A DNA stretch of 64,000 nucleotides from Sphagnum compactum (GCA_965153455.1 OZ234494.1:10726001-10790000); one strand, 5' to 3'. Positions 13,790-26,619 are shown, numbered from the stretch's first letter. A program made the numbers and translations. The notes: generated by a model not told the origin, from the letters alone.

Positions 13790-15567
13790 CAAGTGTGCCT
13801 AATCAAACCACAAATTCATCCACTCAAAAGGATGTTGAAACTTGAATCCAATCAATATGCTTTTAGATTGGTAGTTTGGCATATGTCGTTGCAATTTATG
13901 TTGGTGAGATATGGGTGAATTAGATCCAAACCCTAAACTCTAAACAATCCCAAATAACATAAAGTTTTGTTAATATTCTGGTTCAAGGTCCTTTCTTTTT
14001 ATTGGATGAACATTTGTTGCCCTAATATTTAATACCTCCCAATTATTTTTCAAATTGCAAAGCAACTACTTGTTAATACACTTCCTCACTCTTTAAACCT
14101 TGCATTTGAATGAGGACTGTTCAATCTAATTCGCATTGATGATCATTCTATTCGCATATTGGTTGATTCATTCAAAAGGATGCTAAAACTTGAAATATTC
14201 AATTTGCTTTGACATTGGGAATTTGGCAAGTGTTGTTGCAATTTACCTTAGTCAAATTTGGGTAAATCAGTTAAACCTTAAACCCTAAGTAATCCCATAT
14301 AAAATAGACTTTAGTTAATATTTTGTTTAAGGTTCTTTGCTTTTATTCAATGAATATTTGTTGCCCTAATGCCCTTAATACTAAACAATTTCTTTTCAAG
14401 TTGCAAAATAACTGCTTGCTTAATATCCCCATTCAATCCCTAAACATTGCATTGAAATTAAGATTGTTGAAATTGATCCGCATTGATGATCATGTTGAAT
14501 GCTGAAATGTTCAATTTGCTTTTCCATTGGGAGTTTGGCAAATGTTGTAAATATTTACCCTGGTCAAATGTGGGTGAATCAGATTTGTTAAACCTTAAAC
14601 CCCAAACACTACCACATAAGATAAATTATGTGGGGTATTTTGGCTTAAGGTTTTTTTTTTTTATTGGATGAATATTTGTTGCCTTAATATTTAGTACCTC
14701 CCAATTTATGTTTTAGGTTACAATGTAATTATTTATTGATACACATCCTCAATCCCTAAACCTTGCATTTGGATGAAGACTATTCAATCTGATCTACATT
14801 GATTATCATGTTGAATGTTATAATGTTCAATTTGCTTTGACATTGGGAGTTTGGTAGATGTTGTAAATATTTGCCTTGGGCAGATCTAGGTGATGGGTGA
14901 TTTGTCAAATCTTAAACCTTAAGCAATACCATGTAGGATAAACTTATCGGGTATTTTGGTTCAAGGTCCTTTGTTTTTTATTGAATGAATATTTGTTGCC
15001 CTAATACCCTTAATATTCACAATAATTTTTTTTGTAGGTTTTTAAAAAAAACTAGTTGGTTGATATTCCCATTCAATCCCTAAACCTTGAGTTTGAATTA
15101 GGGTTGTTGAAATTGACCCGCATTGATGATCGTGTTGAATGTTCAAATGTTCAATTTGTTTTTCCATTTGGGGGTGTGGCAGATGCTATAAATATCTAAC
15201 AACTTGGTTAGATGTTGGTGAATGAAATTTGTCAAACCCTAAACCCAAAGTAATACCATATAGGATAAACTTATGCGGGGTATTATGGCTTAAGGTCTTT
15301 CACTTTTATTCAATTTATATGTGTTGCCCTAAAACCCTTAATACCTCCCAATTTATTTTTCAAGTTGCAAAACAACTACTTATTGATACACTTGTTTTGT
15401 CCTTAAACCTTGCATTTGGATGAGGATTGTTCAATCTAACCCACAATGATGATCATGTTGAATGTTGAAATGTTCAATTTGCTTTGACATTGGGAGTTAG
15501 GCAAATGCTATAAATGTTTACCTCGGTCAAATTTGGGTGATGGGTGGTTTGTCAAACCTTAAACCCG
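13790..15567. repeat. ~315-bp tandem array, about six copies
   Basis: The landmark AATTTGCTTT (with variants) recurs near 13855, 14201, 14513, 14829, 15153 and 15476, that is every 312-346 bp. Each unit also carries GTCAAACCTTAAACCC, AATACCA, a TTTATTGGATGAATATTTG-like stretch and CCTAAACCTTGCATTTG. The array starts directly after the RNase H relic, so it may be the 3' non-coding part of that old element. It stops abruptly in the middle of a unit at about 15567; a further copy lies at 18249. Confidence 0.75.
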
Positions 15568-16250
15568 CTATTGTAGCATGTTGTGAGCCATGGATTATAA
15601 TACCACATATTGTTAAGCTTTAGTTCCATAATTTTCCTTAGTATTAATGATTTGAATCCTGATAAACCTCCAAGTAATAATTATTAGGAATTGGATTAGC
15701 CTTTGGATATTTCAGCGTAGAAGACTCTTTTATTTAAATTGATGCAAGGCTTAGTTAGTTTTAGGACCTAGTAAACCTTTTTAAGTGCATTATCCTTTTA
15801 TGTTGTAGAGAAGGGAAAGGGGATGTAGAATTAGATGTGATTTATTGATATATTGAGAATACAAGCCCATAACTCACAACGCCATGACAATATTAAGTTA
15901 GTTTGTAGAATAATCTTCAAGCACGAAAATGTACTGGAAAGATTTCTAGGATGCAATCCTAATACATCTTTATTTAGTTTTCACTTCTATTAGACGCTTA
16001 GATAGAATCAAAATCAAACTTAAGTATTAACATTTCCACATGAGTGGCCTTAGGTCAATTACAATTTAATAAACAACTTGAAGGGAATAGATCACAATTA
16101 CAAAAACTCCAGAATGCAACGGATGGTGCGAGCTAGGTTTTCGGCTCGATGATCCATGGAAAGGGGGTTAATTGGGCCTTGTAGCCAACGGTAATGGCCA
16201 TCACCGAAAACCCAAGTTCGACAATGAAAACGAACATCGTCGTCTTCACA

Positions 16251-16550
16251 TTAATACTCTTCAAACCTTTCTAGCGCGGTTCCTCGATCAGGAATGAATT
16301 CTAAATAAATTGCTAAGGCATGTGGGTTAGGAGACAATTGACGATCCCATGCCGAACGATCGACTCGAGTGCGCACCACTCTTCTGGATGGTTCTTCTTC
16401 GCACGACCGTTGAGAGACATTCACCTCAAACGCTACTTCGTCAAGCGATGTTCCGTCAAGCGATGTCCCGTCAAGCGATGCTTCTTCAAGCTCTTCTTTG
16501 TCTACTGGTGCAACTAAAGGATTCGAAGGTGTAGCAACATCATCCGCCAT
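16251..16550 (-). CDS. Small hypothetical protein, acidic, 99 residues
   Basis: An open frame beginning MADDVATPSNPLVAPVDKEE. The chosen ATG sits in a good plant context (GTCATGGCGG); the frame stays open 16 codons further upstream to another ATG. Upstream, a GTAAGT donor-like site near 16611 would allow a 5' exon. The protein has a short in-frame repeat of SLDGT/SLDEV, encoded by a 15-bp DNA repeat at 16437-16484. No domain was recognised. It could be a captured gene fragment or chance; the rest of the segment is non-coding. Confidence 0.25.
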   Translation of the reverse strand: MADDVATPSNPLVAPVDKEELEEASLDGTSLDGTSLDEVAFEVNVSQRSCEEEPSRRVVRTRVDRSAWDRQLSPNPHALAIYLEFIPDRGTALERFEEY

Positions 16551-17423
16551 GACTAAATTATCACGTGCATCAACAAAAATAGAGGGTAGTAGAAACAATG
16601 TGGTACTTACGTTCAGAAGGGGTCGAGGCCTTTTTATTTAACAAATTAAAGTAGGCGTAAGGTGTGGGAGTGACGGCGGAACCTCATGAAAACTCGAACA
16701 TCCTAGATCTAATGGATTCATCCAACCCTAATTTCAACGGTGGATCTAGGAATATGTGGGGGTTTTGTGATGCAAATTTTAATTCCAATTTACTATGTCC
16801 TCCATAGTTAATTAGTGCATGGAAGAAAAAAATAAGTAGGGGATATCAAAAGAGTAAATGGTACGTGGGGATGTTACTTCAACCATTGAATTGATTTAGT
16901 CAAGTAAAGACTCAAGGATGTTTACTTGTTACTACCAATAAATTGTCTTACTAGTTAGTTACTTGAAATAATTAGGATGAAGAAGTAGGATGTGAGGGTC
17001 AACGGACGGAAAGGATAAGGATCAAGCTCAAGAACCTCATCAAGATATCCAAGATAAGGGGAAGGATGAGTCCTCCAATCCCATTAGTGATGAAGATTGT
17101 CATCCTATTTAATTGGAGGATGGAATATTTTGTGTCTCATTGGGCCTAAAAATTCTCAACCTAAAATCAATTGGAGGGCAAATCATCCTCAATTTTCATT
17201 GGCTCTTAAAGGATGAAGAGGCCATTGATTGGAGGGAAAGATTTCGAAACTTCCATTGGTTAAAGGGAACAAGCTCAAAGAAGGTCATGGAGGCTTACCA
17301 AGGGAGAAAGGAGTATCTTGTGTTGGTGGAAGGGGAAAGGAAGAAAATGAATGTGTGAGGAAAAAATTAGTTCTTATGTGTGGAAGGGTGTTGTTCATGA
17401 AAAGGATGTGTGCAAGAAATAAG

Positions 17424-17820
17424 CATGGAAAGATTTCCATGACAAAGCCTCTGGAGTTTTGTTTCAAATAGTTGTTCCTTCCAAATCCACCGTTGGATTT
17501 GTGCCAAACTTAAAATAATTCTTGTTTAAGAGGTGTAAAAGGTTCTTTCCAAATTTTGGCATCATCGGGTTTGCTGTGAGGGAGCTACACCCCGAAAGTA
17601 AAGGGTGTTTGTAGTGGAGTTCATGGAAGGATTTCCATGACAAAACCTCTGGAGTTTTATTTCAAATAGTTTTTCCTCCCAAATCCACCGTTGGATTTGT
17701 GTCAAACTTAAAACATTTCTTGTTTAGGAGGTGTAGAAGGTACTTTCCAAATTTCAGCATCATCGGGTTTGCTGTAAGGGAGCTACACTTGCCGGAAGTA
17801 GAGGGGGTTGAATTTGTCTA
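17424..17820. repeat. 198-bp direct tandem duplication
   Basis: GATTTCCATGACAAA appears at 17432 and again at 17630. The following text (CTCTGGAGTTTT, TCCACCGTTGGATTTGTG, CATCATCGGGTTTGCTGT, GGGAGCTACAC) repeats in order with about 10% differences. Two copies, moderately diverged. Confidence 0.8.
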
Positions 17821-18248
17821 TTTTTTCCTCAACCTTAGCAAGTGGTGTTTAGTCCCAAGGCTTAACTCTTGATCAAAAAAATAAAAACTTATAAGATTTT
17901 GTAACATGACTCCTTTTAGATTAGCCTTTTCAAAAATTCAATGCATGTTAGATTAGGAGGTTGTATGTAGATGTTATGACGAATGGAACAAAAAGGGTTC
18001 AACCATCAAGCGTGACATTGAATGAACGTCAACATAATGCCCTTCATATTCCATCATGGTGAGTTACGATTCTCCCACAATGTCTTTGTATCTTCCAAAT
18101 GGACACAACGCATTAGATTTTTAGTGAACTTCATTGCATTACCTTGAACCACCGTACTTGTTAGACTACAACTACATAGTAGTTCCACTTCCATACGAGT
18201 TTTGTGAATGCATATCTGTATGTTGAAGGTGTGCAAGAATTCCTCACA

Positions 18249-18600
18249 CATGTAGGATAAACTTATGTCATGTATTTTGGTTCAAGGTCCTTTGCTTTTA
18301 TTCAATGAATATTTGTTGCCCTAATATTTTTGCAGGTTACAAAACAATTGATTCTTGATTTCCCATTCAATCCCTTAACCTTGCATTTGAATTAAGATTG
18401 TTGAAATTGACATGCATTGATGATCATTCTGTTTGCATATTTGTTCATTCATTCAAAGGGATGTTAAATGATGAAATGTTCAATTTGCTTTGACACTGGG
18501 AGTTTGGCAAATGTTGTTGCAATTTACATTGGTCAAATCTTGGTGAATCAAATTTGTCAAACCCTAAACCCTAAGCAATACCACATATCTTTCAACTTGC
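18249..18600. repeat. Displaced copy of the ~315-bp repeat
   Basis: Contains the same ordered landmarks as the 13.8-15.6 kb array: TGTAGGATAAACTTATG, TTATTCAATGAATATTTG, CCTTGCATTTGAATTAAG, TGATGATCATTC, CAATTTGCTTTGACA and GTCAAACCCTAAACCC. It is the same orientation, which fits a single array split by an insertion. Confidence 0.7.
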
Positions 18601-18864
18601 CATAATATTGTGGTTCAAGGTTCTTTGCTTTTATTAGATGAGTATTTGCTATTGAGTACTGGATGAGTACTAGTCAGATCTAGGTGATTGTCCACGGACA
18701 AATGGGGGTTGAAATTATTTATAATAAACCTACATCAGTGTGGGCATGGTTTTCAAATGTAGCCACATGTTCCAGAGGTTATAGAAGGGCTTAAAATAAT
18801 CCATGTTTTAGGTCCTAGTGCATTTGGAAGTAGTAACATACGGATTGGTGGCAATGGGAGCACC

Positions 18865-19470
18865 TTGGGTGGACAAAGGGGTGTTATGCAAAATCAGCCA
18901 AATGTCAGGAATGCATTGCGTACAAAATTAAAAAAACAAAGTCAACAGAAAGTGGTAGCCTATCACCAAGAGGTGAAAGACATTGTGGCACATGGGCACA
19001 CTCCCAAAAGGACTCACATTCCCACAAATGAAACATATGAAATCACTCACTTGAAAGGGGTATGGCAACAAGTAGTCAAGGATGTTGCATACCGACATTT
19101 TTGACCTAACTGTATGACATATGAAATACCACACAAGGAGGCAATGGGAGGCGATTTATGAAAAGCTTGAACAACAATTTTACTATGACCCACCTCTAAG
19201 GCCAAAGATTGTGGAGAGGTATTTGATTGAACATTTTAAATCTATGAGGGCAACATGGAAGTCCCAATGGGTGGTTAAAGGGGAGAATGCAGGACCATAC
19301 AATTGTCCTAAAGAGTGCTAGAAGGCATTGGTGACCTATTCGAAAACCCCAACTATTGCTATGGAGAGCTCATGCATGATTGAAATGCAAGCAATCGTAT
19401 GGAATCCCATCACACTTGGAAGGATGTCAGCTTGGAGAATCCATGGATTTGGAGATAGAATGTTAAATTT
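18865..19470 (+). pseudogene. Decayed plant transposase-like (Ptta/En/Spm type) coding region
   Basis: Two frames read into each other across a stop and frameshift near 19103-19121. The first ends WQQVVKDVAYRHF. The second gives RRQWEAIYEKLEQQFYYDPP, then KSMRATWKSQWVVKG and GPYNCPKECWKALVTY (the last part after another stop at 19319). The pattern of a Trp-rich DNA-binding-like module with two WK/WR motifs resembles the Ptta/En/Spm plant transposase family. Assignment is from memory of the pattern and is moderate at best. The copy is clearly inactive. Confidence 0.4.
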
Positions 19471-20259
19471 CCTAACATAAGTTAGTTTCATGAACGAGTG
19501 GGGTAATAAGTGGGATCACATGCGGGTAGTTTGAAAATGCCTAAGTTGGAGACTATAATAAATCATTGTAAGTTGTTTTGTGGTTTACTACATGTAGGGA
19601 TGTAACTAGTCTGATGAGGATGATGATGAGGAGGGCATGAACATATCACCTAATGTGCCATTTGGGCACACAACACCCATAATGAGTTGAACGCATAATT
19701 GGGTCATTGGGTTGGAGATGTTGTAATGGTATGTTAGTGGGTTGTTAGTGGGATATTGGTGGGCAAGTTGGATGGTGGTGAAATCCTAGCCATTTGTGAT
19801 ACCTTCATATGTGGTAGGTAAAATTTGGATCACAATTTTAAATGTTGTGACATTGTTTTGATAAATCAAAAACATTTTTGTGGCATGTAGGATGTGGGTG
19901 CATCTATCTATTTTGGTGACGAGGATGAGGTTGATGGGGAGATGAACATGAAAGATGGTATGCCATCCAATGACAAGAATGTCGTGATGAGTATTTGTCT
20001 TCTTGGTTGGTGGGTGGGATTGCAATGTGGTGATATATGAGGTATGCATGGGTAAGTGATGTACATAGTCATTGGTGGCACTTTGAAATGCAAAGTTCTT
20101 GCTAAATTGTTGGTTATAGCCAATTCATAATGTTGGGCTTTTATTGGTATGTTATTAAGGGCATTAGTTGTGCTAAAGAAAAATGTTTAGCCATGGCTTA
20201 CTTTGACATGGTAGTTCAATTTGTTGTGTTTTTTTTTTGGGTAGGCTACTAAGGGTAGC

Positions 20260-21760
20260 ATAAGAGGTAAAAAGAAACATAAGGGGGTGATTGGTACCAC
20301 ACACCATTTACTAAACAAGAAGTGGAAGAGTGCTTTGGAGGCCAAGGTAGAGGCCATGGGAGCCAAAGTGGAGTCCATGTCAAACTCCTTGTTGCACATC
20401 AAGGAGTTGTTACCAAAGAATGTTGATAGTGGTATAAAAGACACACCCTTGCCCATGCAAGATTTGCTAGACATTGGGTTGAATGTAATTGAAAAATTAG
20501 TGCATTCAAGAAGGGATTTGAAGGTCAACTTGAAGGACATGGCTTGCATTTTGATTCCAGGACTTAGAACCTTTTAGCAAACCCCTTCTAGTTTGAAATT
20601 GGACATGGGATTAAAAGAATCCAAGGCAAAGGAAGATGGGGTGTAGCCAAGTGAGGGTCTACTCGATATACATGATCCAAATTGTGTTTTGGAATGAAAT
20701 AAGGTTGTGGACATTGGAGATGCAGAGGTGGTGGCCTCCATGAATTTGCATAATGATGAAGGCCATAAGACCACAAGTGAATTAGGAGGCAATGGTGGGC
20801 ATGAAGGTGAACAAGTACTTGAGCAGGTCTTTGAATGGGGGTTAGATGATGTTGCAATAAATAACCAAATCCATGAATTGGCAACCCTTTTGACACCTAA
20901 GAGGCCATTGTGGAAACTCTTACAAAATTAGTTGCGGCTAATCAAGCTTTTATTGACACACAAGAAATTAAGATAAGAGACCAAAAACCACATGTTATGA
21001 ATGACATGGTTGTCATTGAGACATAATAAGCCCATATAGAAGACCATGAGTTAGATGTTACGAGTGATCAAGCTATCCTAGCCTTAACACACAAGAGGTG
21101 AAAATAACAAACTAGGAGCCAAATGTTGTTGGGGTCCCAACCATGTCCAAATTGGTTTACATTACATTAGTTGTTGTTGACAATCAAGAGGATTGAGGGG
21201 GGGTTACAAGTGTGGATGATCCATTGGTGAAAGAAATGCAGAAGGTCATTTGTTCCATGGATATTGGTGAGGGTGATGAGAGTGACACCAAAATTGTCAG
21301 TTATAAAAAGCGAAAAACAACCCAGCCAACCATTCGATCAAGTGCAAGGAAGAGGCTCACAACACTTGTACCATGCACACAAGAGGCTTACTGGTTGATA
21401 GTGGTGAACCCATTAGGTTTCTAGAATTATCCCAAGTAGATGAAAGTGATATTCAAAAACCAAATGTTGATTTGGCAAGCACAAAGTGAAAGAGACCTAA
21501 TCCAAAAGCAAGGTCAGCACAGGTGACCATAGATGCACATGGTGAAGGAGTTGGAGAGGATTTGAAGGGGACAACCAACCCACCATCAAGTGGGAATCCT
21601 CCACATTGTCATGTAAGAACAACAAGGCTTGCACATAAACTAGTTTGGGATGTTATTAAACCTTTAGTTGATTGGGATGCGACAAAATCCCAACATCAGC
21701 AGGGACTTATAGGTCCCCCCCCTCATTGCGCCCTCAAGATGATGAGGTAGATGTTTATAT
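20260..21760 (+). pseudogene. Degenerate coding-like stretch downstream of the transposase relic
   Basis: Several plus-strand frames follow one another with stops between them: 20287-20577 (helical, KWKSALEAKVEAMGAKVES, coiled-coil-like), 20707-20931, 21212-21424 (basic patch KKRKTT) and 21523-21750. The order suggests the decayed C-terminal part of the same element as 18865-19470. No domain was recognised and no function can be given. The region to 22110 carries more broken frames of the same look. Confidence 0.3.
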
Positions 21761-22674
21761 ATTATATGACATTTTTAAAAACCCACTCAAAAAGACTTCC
21801 CATGTATTATAGCTAGTTGGATTGCTTACATGCATATGTTGTTCCTAATGTGTGCTAGTGGTGGGGATGACAAACCCCACATAAATTTGGCACCCGAGTA
21901 TAGATACTCCATCCCAAGCACCAAAATTTGGTGGTGGCTAAAGGTGTGGCTGGAGTGCACAAAGGAGCTTGGAGTTCTAAGACCCCATGATTCCATCACT
22001 CTGTGTAGGTGGCACACAAATGGTGCAGGTCACCAAGGTTTACCATGAAAATACAAAGGTGTTGATAAGTGACAAGGTTGCACAAATTGCCAAAATTTTT
22101 ATGATAGATGGGGCTTCTATCTTGCCAACGAAAAATAATACTTACATACTCTAGTCCACAAGACATTTAGTGGCAAGGGGTGTGTGATGTTTTTATAGTA
22201 AGTATGTGCATGAAAAGTCTATGCAACCCATGTCATAACCTAATGCATTCAATGTTGCTTGTATATGCATACATTGATGTTTGCAAAACAACAACATATG
22301 TTGTTTAGTGGTTTTTATGCAAGCTGTGAGGTTGGTATTGGAATTTTAGTGTAATTTAGTGGATTTGATGGTTTAGGATTTGGTGCATGTTAATAGACAT
22401 TTTTTTTTGCACATATGAGATGGGGATGCAACATCAAAGGATTGAAACATTTTGCTAATCATAATAGTAGATGTGACGGTTTACCTCCTATATAGGTATC
22501 AAAAACCAAGGCTGGTACATGATAATAACAATGTTTTTTTACACAAGGCCCTACGTAGGTGGACCTCCATATGTGCTGAAGCCTTGGGAGCAACTTCATT
22601 TTTGGCTAGACATTGCCAACTTTGCATAAACAATATGTAACCACCTTGCTAAAGTCACTTTAGAATATGGCACA

Positions 22675-23165
22675 ATATTTCCATGTAAAACCACCCTAAA
22701 CCCTACCCATGTCCCACCAACAAAGCCCACCAAGAAATTCACCCATAGCCCATCCACAAAAAAACACTAAAAAACACCCATAACCCCACTTATGAGTCCA
22801 CCATGAACTCACTCAAAAGCCACCTTAAACACCACTAAAAAAAAGATTCTTAAGACCTTCAATAAAGCCACATACAACCCACCCATAACACCACAACACC
22901 ACTTGTGAAACTATCAAGGAAGCCACCCTAAACCCACTCACAACACCACCCTAACCCCACTTGGGATTAGGGTGCACCAATAACCCTAGCCCAAGACTAC
23001 ACCCTAAAACCACTAAGTAAACAACCCAAGATGACACCACCAAATTGGTACAAACCACACAAAACTCATTAACACCCCACTCACAAACCACTTATAATAC
23101 ACATGCACCAACCCACCATAAGACCACTTGTAATAAAACCACTCACCCGCCCACCCCCCCTACCC
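22675..23165. repeat. C/A-rich, G-poor low-complexity stretch
   Basis: The plus strand is almost entirely A, C and T, made of CCACC, AACCC and CACCCATA words with no exact period. It resembles a decayed simple repeat. The strong strand asymmetry is unusual against the flanks. Confidence 0.6.
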
Positions 23166-23279
23166 TAGCTACCCGAAAATATTTTTTAAAATATTTATTT
23201 AATAACCATTGAAAAATGGGTGGTATGTTGAGTGGTATGGCTACATGTTTTCTAGCAGTGCATGAATAGTGTAATTCAC

Positions 23280-23880
23280 TTTCACAAATATAACCCTTTA
23301 ACCAAACCCATTTGCAACTACACATATTTGATATAATGTTTCAAGTTTAACGTGTTGGAATCTCTATTTCATTTTAACTAAGATTCTTGATGTGAATAAA
23401 TCTTCTAACATTCTATATTTGAATCCAATAACAAAGTGCACCCCTTCTTCCCAAATGAACTTCCACAACAAAAGTTTCACAAATATAACCCTTAAAACCA
23501 AACCCATTTGCAAAGTTGTTCATAATTAATACGTTTCAAGTTCAACAAACTAAAATCTTTGCTTCACTTAGATTAAGATGTTTGATTTGGATCTTTTGAC
23601 ATTTTATAGCTTGAATTCAATAACAAAGTGCACCCCTCTTCCCCAATTGAATTGCCACAACAAAGGTTTCACAAATATAACGCTTGAAACCAGGCCCATC
23701 TCCAATTACTTAATATTCATACTTGATATGTCTTGTTCAATGCTACTAGAATCTTTACTTCACAAGTATACTACTTAGATTCTTGCTTTGAATGGATCTA
23801 TTGGTCCTTTATAGTTTGAGTTCAATAACAAGTAGTGCACCCCTTCTTCTATAAGTGAACTTCCACATCAATTGTTAAAT
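23280..23880. repeat. ~200-bp tandem repeat, about three copies
   Basis: AATAACAAAGTGCACCCC recurs near 23427 and 23619, with a variant near 23824, together with TTTCACAAATATAAC and CCAAACCCAT-type landmarks in the same order. The steps are about 192 and 205 bp. It lies next to the C/A-rich stretch. Confidence 0.65.
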
Positions 23881-24550
23881 GCAAAGAACAAAATGTAAAT
23901 GAATAGTTGCAAATATACCCCCTAGCAAATTAAAAGATAAATAAATAAGTTACACATGTTGTAGATCAATACTTTAAAGGTTATGTAGGCATCCAATTTG
24001 TCATCCACACAAGAGTCCTAATGTTACGTAATAGTTTTGGAGTTTTAAGCTAAGTGATATTGTAAAGGTATAACACCTAATACATTTAATAAAAATTTCA
24101 AATATATTTTGTCAAGTTATTTATCATACCCATCTCAAGTTGAAATTGTCAATTTCAAATAAAGATTCTAACATAATTTCACAACACAATATTTGAATGT
24201 AGAAAAATATCAAATTGCATGTATTCCATGTTACAAAATCAAATGGAATAATAAACTTGGCTTGTGCAACATGTGTGTTATATGCAAATTCAATACCTAA
24301 TCATTCAATACATAATGAACTTAAAATTAAAGGGAGAAAATCACATACAATGGTTTGTACACATTAGAAACACAAATTTGCAAAAAAAAAATCTCTATAA
24401 ATATATAATATAATAGCCCATACGCAAAATTGACTAGATTACTACATAGTCAAAGTTTAATTTAGTTTTTTAAGTGCAAAAAAAAAAATCCTCATTGATT
24501 TTTTGCAAAGTCTTTCCTAGTAGTTCATAAATGGGATCATTTCCACTAAT

Positions 24551-25160
24551 TCAATGATTTTTGGGAGGCATCAAAAACTTTACCGCCCTAACCAAATGAG
24601 AGTAAAGGTACATTTTATGCGAGTCCTTCAAGAAGACATAAAATGTATCATTATTTCCCCATCTTTGATAATAAATACTTCCTACAACATCATCGTCAGC
24701 GTCAAAACTAGTTCCCCATTGATATGTAAATGGCTCTTTTACTTTCTGCATTGGTTTGTACACAAAATCAACCAAAAGGAGGCCCCTCCATTGTTGCCTT
24801 CTTTTGTGTTGATTACTATATTGTCCTCAATTTCAAATACAACTAATTTGTCACCTACATGTGAAATAACAACAATTTGTGACAATGATTTCAATAATGT
24901 GGGATATAAGCAAAACTTAATTCTAGTTAATCATGCAAACAAATTCAAAATTAGAAAAATGCAAAAATGGGTACCTTGTAAGCAAAGTTTGCACTTTCCA
25001 TCCCTCCCATCATACATTGCTTCTCATACATATCATGTACTTCAAAGTTGAAGTTGTTTTGGCACCCAATGCCCCGTCCATTAAACATTTTGACATTTTG
25101 TCCAATGACTATCTAAACAAACTCACAAAAACATGTCAAATCCTTAACAAGCAATTGTAG
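24551..25160 (-). pseudogene. Decayed coding region, minus strand (left of a nested CACTA element)
   Basis: A minus-strand frame at 24551-24775 reads MVDFVYKPMQKVKEPFTYQW and then SFDADDDVVGSIYYQRWG; upstream, in other frames, KLVVFEIEDNIVINTKEGNN is readable. Frames are broken. No family was identified. Together with the minus-strand frame at 27359-27754 it may be one older transposon gene, split by the CACTA insertion at 25258-26615. That link is inference. Confidence 0.3.
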
Positions 25161-25257
25161 TAGGTTTTTTTGTTGAATGCACAAATTGAGTGAATCTTCA
25201 TGGTCCCTTTGATGGTATCACAATGAACAACAATGACACTCTATTGACATCTTCATT

Positions 25258-26615
25258 CACTACAAGAAAACAAACTTTTTTTACTAGGAAAATTGGTCAA
25301 AGGGTACCGCAAATGGCCATTGTCCGTCTTGACCAAGGTGCCATCTTGGACAAGTCGTTTTGGATTTAGCCATTTTGACTAGGTCTTTTTGGTTGGTTTT
25401 TTTATTCTTTTTTTTAGTAGTCAACAATAGTTTGACAAAAATTATATATAACATATTATATAATAATTATAATCATATTTATTTATCTATTAACTAATAA
25501 ATTTAGCTACTGATATTACCTAATAATTAATGTACAAAATAAAATAGAATAATTTGTCTACCTACCTTATTTAGCCTAGACACCTTAAACTAGGTAACCT
25601 AGGCTAAGTGGCCAACTTTAGACCTACTTACTTAGGCGGCTTAAGCTAGCTATCTAAGCCATGTAAAACCAAGGTAACCTAGGTAGCCAATGTTGTATGT
25701 TCGAGGATTTTGAACTCCTCACCTTCACTTTGAAGAATCAAGTCCTTCCCATTGGACTACCACTTCAAAAGTTGAAAACTTGTGTCAACATATTGTAATA
25801 AACTTGATTGAATTGGTTATTTAATGTTAATTACTCATTATTTATTATTTATTATGAATTAATAATTATAAATTATTATATTAAAAAATTATTAACTAAA
25901 ACTTAGTTTTAAATAATCACTTATCAATAATAATTAACAATTATATATTGAATACTATTAATTATTATAATTTAATATCAAGTATAAGCTAAAAAAAAGA
26001 TAAAATTGATAATTTGATAATAATAATTAATCAATTGACAATTTGATGAATAAATTAGTTATTGGTTATCAATTAAGATTTATTTGGTGACTAATTTAAT
26101 TATATAAAATAATACCATTAACTATAATTATATTAAATATCAACTGATTAATGTATTCAATTTCAATACTTACATGTGTCTAAAGGTAGGATGTAGGTAG
26201 CTTATTAATCTTATAAATATCTATTAGGTGTAATATGCTTAACCTATAGCCTATTAACTATGAATTTAGGTTTGATATGTACCCTAGGAAAAATAAGGTT
26301 AAGTAGCTAAATTAGTATGGTTGATTTGATTAAGTGCCAAATCAGAATGGCCAATTTGACTAATTGTAAATCACAATGGTCATTGAGTATGGTCAATTTG
26401 ATTAAGCTTTTGTCATCTTGATGAACCTTTGGCCTTTTTTACCAGATGTCTGGTTTGTTACATGGTCAAAAATGTCACTTTAGTCAAATGTTTTAGTCAA
26501 AAGTAACTCGTGTTTTTCATGCTTCAAACCTTTAGTCAAAACAACCATCCCCTTTGGTCAATGTGGATATTTTAGTCAAGTTGGACCTTCTGAAAAGTCA
26601 CGTTTTCTTGTAGTG
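25258..26615. mobile_element. Non-autonomous CACTA transposon, 1.36 kb
   Basis: The left end CACTACAAGAAAAC and the right end GTTTTCTTGTAGTG are perfect 14-bp inverted copies and match the standard plant CACTA terminus. Subterminal TTGGTCAA/TTGACCAA/TTAGTCAAA words are repeated near both ends in both orientations. The flanks ATT (25255-25257) and ACT (26616-26618) agree at two of three bases, consistent with an aged target duplication. There is no transposase inside. The interior is AT-rich, with a TAGG/CCTA-like patch and a tRNA-like fossil. Confidence 0.8.
25698..25767 (-). repeat. tRNA-like fossil inside the CACTA element
   Basis: On the minus strand, TGGTAGTCCAATGGGAAGG (box A-like) is followed by GGAGTTCAAAATCCTC (box B-like, with a pairable T-stem GAGGA/TCCTC). 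Spacing fits a tRNA gene. The acceptor stem is not convincing. It is either a tRNA pseudogene or a SINE head carried in the element. Confidence 0.45.
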
Positions 26616-26619
26616 ACTT

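Larger units (their letters stand above)
15568..18248. other. 2.7-kb segment interrupting the ~315-bp array
   Basis: The repeat unit breaks off after TTAAACCC at about 15567 and resumes with TGTAGGATAAACTTATG at about 18250, so the segment looks inserted. No convincing inverted ends or target duplication were seen. It contains a small open frame on the minus strand (16251-16550) and a 198-bp direct duplication (17424-17820). The local base composition around 16100-16600 is visibly less AT-rich than the surroundings. Confidence 0.4.
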
